Below, one piece after another: positions 43,284 through 50,943 of a stretch of DNA of 64,000 nucleotides (position 1 is the first letter of the stretch; each line of letters opens with the position of its first letter). The translations under genes and the position numbers were made by a program. The notes below the pieces were generated by a model. It did not search any database, was not told the DNA's origin, and saw nothing but the letters and a program-made list of their open reading frames with translations. The stretch lies in assembly GCA_022826385.1 (NCBI GenBank), contig JAJDUZ010000053.1, positions 1 through 64,000 of the forward strand, written 5' to 3'. This stretch comes from Silicimonas sp. (GTDB lineage Bacteria > Pseudomonadota > Alphaproteobacteria > Rhodobacterales > Rhodobacteraceae).

Positions 43284-44588
43284 TCAGTCATTGGCGCTCA
43301 GGTCGAAGTTCACGCCGGGGAAGTATTTGGCCAGACGCACATCCGCCGTCCGCGCGTGGCCTTCCATGCCTTCCAGCCGCGAGATCCGGGCCGTCGCTTC
43401 CGCGATGGGGCGCGAGCCGTCGCGCGTGGCGCGCTGCCATGTCACGATCTTCATGAACTTGTGGACCGACAGGCCGCCCGTATACCGCGCCGCGCCGCTG
43501 GTCGGCAGAACGTGGTTGGTGCCTGACGCCTTGTCGCCAAAGGCCACGGTGGTTTCCTCGCCAAGGAACAGCGAGCCATAGCAGGTCAGGCGGCTCAGCC
43601 ACCAGTCCAGATCGGCGGCCTGAACGGTCAGGTGTTCGGGGGCATATTCGTCCGAGGTCTTCGCCATTTCCTCGCGGTCGGCGCACAGGATCACTTCGGC
43701 ATAGTCGCGCCATGCGGCGGTGGCGTTGTCGCGGTTCACCTCTGGCAGGTCTGCGATCAGTTCCGGAACGCGTGCCATGACCGTCTCGGCCAAGGCGCGG
43801 TCATCGGTGACCAGCCAGACCGGCGAGTTGTACCCATGCTCGGCCTGTCCCACCAGATCGACGGCGACGATCTCGGCATCGGCGTCCTTGTCGGCCAAAA
43901 TCAGGCTGTCGGTCGGGCCTGCGATCATGTCGATGCCGACCTGACCGAAGAGGATACGCTTGGCTTCTGCCACGAACTGGTTTCCGGGGCCGACAAGGAT
44001 GTTGGCCTTCGGCAGCCCGAAAAGGCCATAGGTCATCGCAGCCACGCCCTGCACCCCGCCCATGGCCAGAATGGTGTCGGCGCCACAGATATGCGCGGCA
44101 TAGACGATGGCAGGCGCAATGCCTTCGCCGGGACGCGGTGGCGAGCAGGCCGTGATGTGGCTAACCCCGGCGACCTTTGCAGTGGTCACGGTCATGATCG
44201 CGCTTGCGACGTGGCTATAGCGCCCGCCGGGCACATAGGCGCCTGCGGCATGGCACGGAATTGTGCGTTGTCCGGCGATCAGGCCCGGCACCACTTCCAG
44301 TTCGGTGTCGATCAGCGTGGCGCGCTGGGCTTCGGCAAAGCGGCGCACATTGTCGGCGGCAAACTTGATGTCTTCCTTCAGGCGATCCGGCACGGCGGCG
44401 ATCGCATTGGCAATGTCTTCCTCGGTCAGCACGACATTGCCATCATAGCCGTCGAACTTCGCGGCATATTCCATCGCGGCGGCATCACCGCGCTCTTCGA
44501 TATCGGCAAGGATGCCCTTCACGGTCGCATGCACATCGGACGCGTCCGATTTCGAGGTGAGCGTTGCTTTCTTAAGATACTCGGCCAT
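43284..44588 (-). CDS. hpsN: Dihydroxypropanesulfonate (sulfopropanediol) 3-dehydrogenase
   Basis: A 434-residue HisD-family protein of the HpsN type, which oxidises (R)-2,3-dihydroxypropane-1-sulfonate to (R)-sulfolactate with 2 NAD+. The stretch [19 protein letters not shown], followed by [32 protein letters not shown] and the C-terminal [23 protein letters not shown], closely resembles what I recall of Cupriavidus pinatubonensis HpsN. Zinc-site blocks ([17 protein letters not shown]) are intact. GGGAGAATCTGG precedes the ATG. First gene of hpsN-adh-comD-comE, divergent from a LacI-family gene across a 14-bp perfect operator palindrome. Confidence 0.87.
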   Translation of the reverse strand: [434 protein letters not shown]

Positions 44589-44615
44589 CCAGATTCTCCC
44601 TGAGTCTCCCGGTCT

Positions 44616-44629
44616 TGTAAGCGCTTACA
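44616..44629. promoter_or_regulatory. Perfect LacI-type operator between hpsN and its regulator
   Basis: TGTAAGCGCTTACA is a 14-bp perfect palindrome with central CG, the hallmark of LacI-family operators. It lies in the 78-bp divergent gap, 28 bp from the hpsN start and 38 bp from the regulator start, so one site can control both genes. Confidence 0.78.
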
Positions 44630-44666
44630 TCACGCATTACAAGGGCATTCGTGAAAGGCGAATCTG

Positions 44667-45671
44667 ATGGCCAAAACCCCAACACTGGAAGATGTCGCGA
44701 CGCGGGCGGGGGTCTCGACCGCAACCGTTTCGCGGTGCCTGAACCAGCCGGATGTGGTGGTCGAGGAAACGCGGGCGCGCGTGATGGAGGCGGTCGAAGC
44801 GCTTGGCTATGCCCCGAATTTCAGCGCACGCGCCTTGGTGGCGAAGCGCACCCAGACCATCGGCGCGGTGATCCCGACGATGGAGAACGCGATCTTTGCC
44901 GAGGGCATTCAGGCGTTTCAGGATGTCTTGCAGGCCGAGCGCTACATGCTGCTGGTCGCCAGCTCCGGCTATGATCCCGCCGCCGAGGCCGAGGCGGTGC
45001 GCACGCTGATCGCACGCGGTGCCGATGGCATCCTGTTGATTGGTCTCGACCGGGATCCGGCGGTCTATGACCTATTGGCCACCCAATCCGTTCCGGCGGT
45101 TGTTGCGTGGGCTTTTGCGTCGGGCGGGCCGGTGCCTTCGGTTGGCTTTGACAATGCGGCCTCGATGCGGGCGTTGGTGGCGCAGGGCGTTCGCCTTGGC
45201 CACAAACGGGTCGCGATGATCTCGGGGCGGACAGAGGGAAACGACCGGGCGCGGGCGCGGGTCGAAGGGGCCACAGCGGCCCTGCGCGCGGCGGGGTTGC
45301 CAGACTTGGTCGTCGAAGAAGCGGACTATGCCACGGGGGCAGCTGCCGACGCGCTGGACCGGTTGCTGGACCGCGTCCCGGACGTCACGCTTGTGGTCTG
45401 CGGCAACGATGTTCTCGCCGCCGGTGCCATGCAGCGCGCCCACGCCCTTGGTCTCTCGGTTCCCGGCCAGCTTTCCGTCACCGGCTTCGATGATCTCGGG
45501 CTTGCCCGGCTGGTGCAGCCGGCGCTCACAACCGTGCGCGTGCCGCATAAGACGATGGGTGAGGCCGCCGCCCGCGCCTTGCTGGCCGCAGTTGACGGGC
45601 AGGCCACTGAAAGCCTTTTGCTGCCGACCGAATTATGTCTGCGCGACAGTCTGGCGGCGCCGAAATCTTGA
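44667..45671 (+). CDS. LacI-family regulator of the sulfonate operon
   Basis: A 334-residue LacI protein with helix-turn-helix TLEDVATRAGVSTATVSRCLNQP (residues 5-27), hinge region NFSARALVAKRTQ and the effector-binding domain (TIGAVIPTMENAIFAEGIQAFQD, and ISVTGFDDLGLARLVQPALTTVRVP-type C-terminal core). GAAAGGCGAATCTG precedes the ATG. It is divergent from hpsN over the perfect palindrome, so autoregulation and control of the sulfonate operon are likely. A sulfonate such as DHPS or sulfolactate is the expected inducer (inference). Its 3' end runs into the double-hairpin repeat at 45660. Confidence 0.9.
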   Translation: MAKTPTLEDVATRAGVSTATVSRCLNQPDVVVEETRARVMEAVEALGYAPNFSARALVAKRTQTIGAVIPTMENAIFAEGIQAFQDVLQAERYMLLVASSGYDPAAEAEAVRTLIARGADGILLIGLDRDPAVYDLLATQSVPAVVAWAFASGGPVPSVGFDNAASMRALVAQGVRLGHKRVAMISGRTEGNDRARARVEGATAALRAAGLPDLVVEEADYATGAAADALDRLLDRVPDVTLVVCGNDVLAAGAMQRAHALGLSVPGQLSVTGFDDLGLARLVQPALTTVRVPHKTMGEAAARALLAAVDGQATESLLLPTELCLRDSLAAPKS

Positions 45672-45705
45672 AAAGATTTCGGACCGTTTTCTTGGTAAGA
45701 AAACG
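45660..45705. repeat. AT-rich double-hairpin element, intergenic copy
   Basis: CCGAAATCTT-GAA-AAGATTTCGG (10-3-10), the spacer AC, then CGTTTTCTT-GGT-AAGAAAACG (9-3-9). It overlaps the last codons of the LacI gene and fills the gap to the convergent ABC ATPase gene. The architecture is the same, in reverse orientation, as the element at 53421-53466 inside the GH42 gene. It can serve as a two-way terminator. Confidence 0.8.
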
Positions 45706-45714
45706 CCGCCGGCT

Positions 45715-46776
45715 TTACCGCAAGCGCGCCTCGGTTTCGGCGTCGAAGAACATCACCCGCGCCGGATCGAAGCCGACCTTGACCTCGGTCCCGGCGGACA
45801 CCGCATCATCGCCCTTGCTTTCGATCACCAGCGGTTCGCCCGTCGGCGTCGTCAGGTATTCATAGGCCACACCGCCCAACTGCTCGGTGATATCGACCTT
45901 CAGCGGCGAGGACGCATGTTCCAGTGTTGCCTCCTGCGGGCGGATGCCGACAAGCACTGAGTGTCCGACGGCAGGCAGGGCCACACTGGTCGCAATGACC
46001 TCGCCGCCCAGTCCCGGCACCTGCACCCCGCCGTCCACAACTTCGCCCTTGAGGAAGTTCATGGAAGGCGATCCGATGAACCCGGCGACGAACCTGTTGT
46101 CGGGGTTACGATAAAGCTCCATCGGCGCGCCGACCTGTTCGATCACGCCCGCCCGCAGCACCACGATCTTGTCGGCCAGCGTCATCGCCTCGACCTGATC
46201 GTAGGTCACATAGATCATCGTGTTCGCCAGTTCCTTGTGCAGCCGCGCGATCTCGACCCGCATGTCGACCCGCAATTCCGCATCAAGGTTCGAGAGCGGC
46301 TCGTCGAACAGGAATACCTCCGGGCCGCGCACGATCGAACGCCCGATCGCCACGCGCTGACGCTGACCGCCCGACAAAGCTGCCGGCTTCCGCTTGAGAT
46401 ATTCGTCCAGTTTCAGGACCTTGCTGGCCTCGGCCACCTTCTTGGCGATCTCGTCTTTCGGGTGGCCGTTCATCTTGAGACCAAAGCCCATATTCTCTTC
46501 CACGGTCATATGCGGATAGAGCGCATAGGTCTGGAACACCATCGCCACGCCGCGCTCGGCCGGGTCGGCATGGGTCACGTCACGGGTGCCGATATTGATC
46601 TGGCCGTCGCTGGTTTCCTCGAGCCCGGCAATCATCCGCAACAACGTGGACTTGCCGCAGCCTGACGGTCCGACGAACACGCAGAATTCGCCATCCTCGA
46701 TCGTCAGGTCCACACCGTGGATCACTTGCACATCGCCATAGCGCTTGATGACGGAATTCAGGGTAACGCCAGACAT
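45715..46776 (-). CDS. Galactoside ABC importer ATP-binding subunit with H-loop substitution
   Basis: A 353-residue MalK/UgpC-type ATPase. From the ATG at 46776 (AAAGG 9 bases upstream; a TTG at 46782 is less likely), Walker [10 protein letters not shown] lies at 36-44, LSGGQ near 135-139 and FLFDEP near 155-160. The switch (H-loop) histidine expected at position 192 is Tyr (YVTYDQVEAMT; codon at 46201-46203), unlike both other ABC ATPases in this window. A TOBE-like C-terminal domain follows. It is transcribed with the upstream IclR gene, away from the binding protein and permeases of the same module at 47725-50943. Confidence 0.83.
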   Translation of the reverse strand: MSGVTLNSVIKRYGDVQVIHGVDLTIEDGEFCVFVGPSGCGKSTLLRMIAGLEETSDGQINIGTRDVTHADPAERGVAMVFQTYALYPHMTVEENMGFGLKMNGHPKDEIAKKVAEASKVLKLDEYLKRKPAALSGGQRQRVAIGRSIVRGPEVFLFDEPLSNLDAELRVDMRVEIARLHKELANTMIYVTYDQVEAMTLADKIVVLRAGVIEQVGAPMELYRNPDNRFVAGFIGSPSMNFLKGEVVDGGVQVPGLGGEVIATSVALPAVGHSVLVGIRPQEATLEHASSPLKVDITEQLGGVAYEYLTTPTGEPLVIESKGDDAVSAGTEVKVGFDPARVMFFDAETEARLR

Positions 46777-46791
46777 ATTCAATCGCCTTTC

Positions 46792-47583
46792 TTATCCCGG
46801 GAAATGCCACGATGTGGCCTGTGCCCCGATTTTTTCTGCAGTTTCCAGCAGACTGGCCTTGAAGGCCGTCAGCCCGTTCAGATCGTAACGCGTGGTCGAG
46901 GTCGCAACCGAAAGAGCGCCGATCACACGCCCGTTCGAAATGAAAATGGGTGCAGCAATCGAGACGATGCCTTGCTCGTGCTCTTCGCGGTCGAACGCGA
47001 TGCCGTCCCGTCGGATGTCGGGCAACTCGCCCAGCAGGCTTTCGGCGCTGGCATGGGTCGCGGTCGTATACGGAAAGAAGGACTGCTGTTGCAGCACGAT
47101 GTCCAGCCGCTTGGGCGCAATGAAAGCCAGCATCGCCTTGCCGACGCCGGTGCAATAGGCCGGGGCCACCTTGCCAACCTGCGCAAGAGTTTCGAACCGG
47201 TCGGTCGCTTTCAGCTTCTCGACAAAGATCACCTGGCCATTGTCCAATTGCGCAAGGTGCACGCTTTCCCCGGCTTCCGCCGCAAGCTCCTCGACAAAAG
47301 GGCGCGCAATCGGTGCAAGCGAGGCATGCTCCCACGCGGTATGCGCCAGCCGGATCAACCGCAGGCCCATCGAATAGGTCCCGGTTTCGGGGTCGTGGCT
47401 CAGCAGATTCTGGCTCGTCAGCGTCTGCAGCAACCGATACAGCGTGGCTTTCGGATAGGGGGAATGCTCGAGCAATTCGACGAATTTGACCGGCCGCTCA
47501 TACGCCGCGACCGAATCAAGCACCTCGAGCGCCTTGCCGACGGTCCCGTCGGCCTTGCCTTGCACGGCTTTCGGTGAATTCAC
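46792..47583 (-). CDS. IclR-family regulator of the galactoside module
   Basis: A 263-residue IclR protein with winged helix-turn-helix VKFVELLEHSPYPKATLYRLLQTLTSQNLL (about 32-61), and an effector domain (ESVHLAQLDNGQVIFVEKLKATDRF, AYCTGVGKAMLAF). It is divergent from the solute-binding-protein gene across 141 bp and lies 15 bp upstream of the ATPase gene. It probably controls both directions. The effector is presumably galactose or the imported galactoside (inference). Confidence 0.87.
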   Translation of the reverse strand: MNSPKAVQGKADGTVGKALEVLDSVAAYERPVKFVELLEHSPYPKATLYRLLQTLTSQNLLSHDPETGTYSMGLRLIRLAHTAWEHASLAPIARPFVEELAAEAGESVHLAQLDNGQVIFVEKLKATDRFETLAQVGKVAPAYCTGVGKAMLAFIAPKRLDIVLQQQSFFPYTTATHASAESLLGELPDIRRDGIAFDREEHEQGIVSIAAPIFISNGRVIGALSVATSTTRYDLNGLTAFKASLLETAEKIGAQATSWHFPG

Positions 47584-47724
47584 CGCTTGTTCTCCCTCCC
47601 TTTCCCGTTACGCTCACACAACGAGAGTGTTGACTTCCATAACGGTTAACGTCACCATTTTCAATATTTGGTATTCAGTTTCAAATACTGGAACCAGCCA
47701 GCAGGGAACTTAGGGAGGAAACCA

Positions 47725-48960
47725 ATGTTCCGCACATTCAATCTGACGGTTGTCGCCGCTGCGGCCACCGCTCTCATGGCGTCGACGGCTCTTGCCCGTG
47801 ATCTCGTGATCAACTTCGACGACCTGAACCCCGGCCCGAAAGAGGGCTTCGAGACCGCAGTCGAGAAGTTCAAGGCCGCGAACCCCGACATCAACGTGAT
47901 CGTCAACATCAACGACCGCGAAGCCCACAAGACCGCGATCCGGAACTTCCTGACCGCGGACGCACCGGACGTGACGTCCTGGTACCCGGGCAACCGCATG
48001 GGTCCCTTCGTTGACGCCGGTCTCTTCGAGCCGATCGACGACGTCTGGGAAGAGAACGGCCTGAAAGAAGACATGGCCGCAATCATGCCGACCATGTCGC
48101 GCGACGGTAAAATCTGGGGCGTGCCGTACTCGTACTACCAGTGGGGCATCTACTACCGGAAAGACATCTTCGACCTGCTGGGCCTCGAAGAGTTCGCCAC
48201 TTGGGACGATATGCTGGCCGGTTGCGCCAAGATGAAGGAAAACGGTGTGACGCCGTTCACCATCGGCGTCAAGTTCCTTTGGACTGCGGCAGGCGTCTTC
48301 GACTACCTGAACCTGCGGACCAACGGCTATGACGTGCATAACGGTCTGACCGCTGGCGAGATCAAGTACACCGATCCGCGCATCGTCGCGACGATGGACA
48401 ACTGGGAAACCCTGATCAACGAATGCGGCTTTGTCGACAACCATGCGTCGATGAACTGGCAGGACGCCATCGCCCCCTTCGCCAATGGTGACGCGGCGAT
48501 GTACGTGATGGGCAACTTCTCGGTCGACGGCTACAAGAACGCGGGCCTCACCGCAGACCAGATCGACTTCATGCCGTTCCCGACGATCGATCCCGACGTG
48601 CCGCTGGCCGAAGAAGCCCCGGCCGACGCGTTCTTCATTCCGACGAATGCGAAGAACAAGGAAGACGCCAAGAAGTTCCTGGCCTTCATCGCACAGCCGG
48701 ACATCCAGACCGAATGGAACAAGACCATCGGTCAGCTTCCGCCGAACGCGAAAGCCGAGATCTCGGACGACAAGTTCATCCAGGAAGGCTTTGCCCTTCT
48801 GAACTCGGCCACCGGCCTCGCACAGTTCTATGACCGCGATGCACCGGCCGAGATGGCGAAAGCCGGCATGGAAGGGTTCCAGAAGTTCATGCTGGATCCG
48901 TCCACCAAGATGGAAGTCCTCGAGCGCCTCGATGAGGTTGCAGCGGACGTCTACAAGTAA
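47725..48960 (+). CDS. Periplasmic solute-binding protein of the galactoside ABC importer
   Basis: A 411-residue family-1 solute-binding protein. The signal peptide is MFRTFNLTVVAAAATALMAS with cleavage near ALA-R. The start follows AGGGAGGAAACCA; the longer frame from 47668 is not needed. Blocks such as VTSWYPGNRMGPFVDAGLFEPIDD, YSYYQWGIYYRKDIFDLLGL and NGDAAMYVMGNFSVDG fit sugar-binding members. The presence of alpha- and beta-galactosidase genes downstream suggests a galactoside ligand. A GC-rich repeat copy lies between it and the first permease gene. Confidence 0.85.
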   Translation: MFRTFNLTVVAAAATALMASTALARDLVINFDDLNPGPKEGFETAVEKFKAANPDINVIVNINDREAHKTAIRNFLTADAPDVTSWYPGNRMGPFVDAGLFEPIDDVWEENGLKEDMAAIMPTMSRDGKIWGVPYSYYQWGIYYRKDIFDLLGLEEFATWDDMLAGCAKMKENGVTPFTIGVKFLWTAAGVFDYLNLRTNGYDVHNGLTAGEIKYTDPRIVATMDNWETLINECGFVDNHASMNWQDAIAPFANGDAAMYVMGNFSVDGYKNAGLTADQIDFMPFPTIDPDVPLAEEAPADAFFIPTNAKNKEDAKKFLAFIAQPDIQTEWNKTIGQLPPNAKAEISDDKFIQEGFALLNSATGLAQFYDRDAPAEMAKAGMEGFQKFMLDPSTKMEVLERLDEVAADVYK

Positions 48961-49019
48961 GGCGTAGGCCTGATGCGCGTCCGGGTCCACCCCGGGCGCG
49001 CGCCCTGTCTCCATCGGCC

Positions 49020-49080
49020 CTCAAATATCCCGGGGGGTCCGGGGGGCAGAGCCCCCCGACGGAGCGGCCGGCGAAGCCGG
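49020..49080. repeat. Copy of the dispersed GC-rich palindromic element
   Basis: CAAATATCCCGGGGGG followed by GGGGGGC-AGA-GCCCCCC (perfect 7-bp hairpin, 49041-49057), then CCGGC-GAA-GCCGG (49068-49080). Same orientation as the copy at 21824. It lies between the SBP and permease genes. Confidence 0.72.
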
Positions 49081-49117
49081 GCGCAACTTCTCTTAAGTCA
49101 AGGATTGGACCCGAGAC

Positions 49118-50095
49118 ATGAGTGATCTTTCCGCCAATCAAGACAGCTGGCTCACCCGCAACAAGCTCAGCGTCGCGCCGTGGTTCTTCCTTGCCCCCGC
49201 GCTGGCTTTCTTCGCCATCTATGTCGTCATTCCGATTTTTGAATCGATCTCGCTCAGCTTCTACGAATGGAACGGGCTCTATGCCCCCGACGGGTCCTCG
49301 ACGGCCGTCTGGGTGGGCTTTCAGAACTATGTGAAGCTTTGGGATGACCCGAATTTCTGGGTCTCGCTCAAGAACAACCTCGCTTGGCTGATCCTTTACA
49401 TGCTGGCGGTGCCCGCCGGTCTCTTCATCGCCCTGTTCCTCAACCAGACCGTGCCGGGGATGCGGTTTTACAAGTCGATGTTCTTCTTCCCCTTCGTGAT
49501 TTCCCAGGTCGTGGTCGGCCTGATCTTCGGCTGGTTCTACAACCCCGATTTCGGGGTCGTCGGCTCGATCTGGAAGGCGCTTTACTGCGAGGAAACGACC
49601 AACATCCTCGGCAATGTCACCTTTAGATGTTCGCGGAACGCGCCCGACATTCTCTCAAGCCCCGAATGGGCGACCTATGGCATCATCTTTGCCGGACTTT
49701 GGCCGCAGATCGCTTATTGCATGATCCTGTATCTCACCGGTCTCAACAACGTCGCCAGCGACCAGATCGAAGCGGCGCGGCTGGATGGTGCCAAGGGCTG
49801 GAAGATGCTCTGGTACGTCGTGCTGCCGCAACTGAAGCCCGCGACCTTCATCGCGGTCGTCGTCACCGTGATCGGGGCGCTTCGAAGTTTCGACATGATC
49901 GCGATCATGACGCAGGGCGGGCCGTTCGGGTCGACCAACGTGCTGGCGCATTACATGTACGAGGTCGCGATCTCGGAATATGGCGAGCGCTATGGCTACG
50001 GCTCGGCCGTTGCGACCGTGCTCTTCCTCATCATGCTGGTCTACATCTCGTACTTCCTGTGGCGGATGTATCAGGACGAAAAGGTGTCGCGCTAA
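49118..50095 (+). CDS. Galactoside ABC importer permease (MalF type)
   Basis: A 325-residue inner-membrane permease. The EAA loop reads EAARLDGAKGWKMLWYVVLPQLKPA, and a periplasmic loop with CEETTNILGNVTFRC (paired Cys) lies mid-protein. It begins 157 bp after the binding-protein gene, the gap being filled by hairpins, and overlaps the next permease by the TAATG junction. It forms the channel heterodimer with that protein. Confidence 0.87.
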   Translation: MSDLSANQDSWLTRNKLSVAPWFFLAPALAFFAIYVVIPIFESISLSFYEWNGLYAPDGSSTAVWVGFQNYVKLWDDPNFWVSLKNNLAWLILYMLAVPAGLFIALFLNQTVPGMRFYKSMFFFPFVISQVVVGLIFGWFYNPDFGVVGSIWKALYCEETTNILGNVTFRCSRNAPDILSSPEWATYGIIFAGLWPQIAYCMILYLTGLNNVASDQIEAARLDGAKGWKMLWYVVLPQLKPATFIAVVVTVIGALRSFDMIAIMTQGGPFGSTNVLAHYMYEVAISEYGERYGYGSAVATVLFLIMLVYISYFLWRMYQDEKVSR

Positions 50096-50943
50096 TGTTC
50101 CCCCGTCCCATCGAAAAATCCGCCCCCGCGGCGCGTGCCGGGTATCAGGCCTTCCTGCCGGTCGCGCTCTTCATCTGGCTGTTGCCGCTTCTTGCGATCT
50201 TTGCCACGTCCATCCGGGGCGCGGCGGATATCAACTCGGGCAATATCTTCGGCTGGCCGACCGAGTTCGCGCTGTTCGAAAACTATACGGCCGTCTTCAC
50301 CCAATCGGCGGCAGCGCAATACATGCTGAACAGCGTGCTGATTACCGTGCCCAGCGTCATCATCTCGGTCTCGCTGGCTTGCCTCGCGGGCTATGCGCTG
50401 GCGATCTACAAGTTCAAGGTGGCGGTGCCGCTCTTCTTCCTGTTTGTCGCGGGCAATTTCATTCCGTTCCAGATCCTGATGGTCCCGGTGCGCGACATGA
50501 GCGTTCAGACCGGCCTTTATGACACCATCGCGGGCCAGTTCCTGTTCCACGCCGCCTTCCAGACCGGGTTCTGCACGCTGTTCATGCGGAACTTCATCAA
50601 GGCGCTGCCCTTCGATCTGATCGAAAGCGCGCGCATTGAAGGCGTCAAGGAATGGCGTATCTTCTGGTACGTGGTTCTGCCGCTGGTGCGCCCCGCCATC
50701 GCGGCGCTGGCGGTGCTGATCTTCACCTTTGTCTGGAATGACTTCTTCTGGGCGAACGTGCTGACCCAGGGCGAAAGCGCCAAGCCGATCACGGCGGGCG
50801 TCCGGGCCTTGAACGGGCAGTTCGTGAACAACTGGCATTTGGTCTCGGCAGCCTCGCTTCTGGCTGCTATTCCTCCGGTTGCCATGTTCTTCCTGATGCA
50901 GAAACACTTCATCGCAGGTCTCACACTAGGTGCCGTGAAATGA
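50095..50943 (+). CDS. Galactoside ABC importer permease (MalG type)
   Basis: A 282-residue inner-membrane permease from the ATG at 50095, which overlaps the preceding stop (TAATG); the longer frame upstream is inside the other permease gene. The EAA loop is ESARIEGVKEWRIFWYVVLPLVRPA and the C-terminus QKHFIAGLTLGAVK is the MalG signature. The alpha-galactosidase gene overlaps its end by 4 bp, which ties the importer and the hydrolase together. Confidence 0.87.
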   Translation: MFPRPIEKSAPAARAGYQAFLPVALFIWLLPLLAIFATSIRGAADINSGNIFGWPTEFALFENYTAVFTQSAAAQYMLNSVLITVPSVIISVSLACLAGYALAIYKFKVAVPLFFLFVAGNFIPFQILMVPVRDMSVQTGLYDTIAGQFLFHAAFQTGFCTLFMRNFIKALPFDLIESARIEGVKEWRIFWYVVLPLVRPAIAALAVLIFTFVWNDFFWANVLTQGESAKPITAGVRALNGQFVNNWHLVSAASLLAAIPPVAMFFLMQKHFIAGLTLGAVK

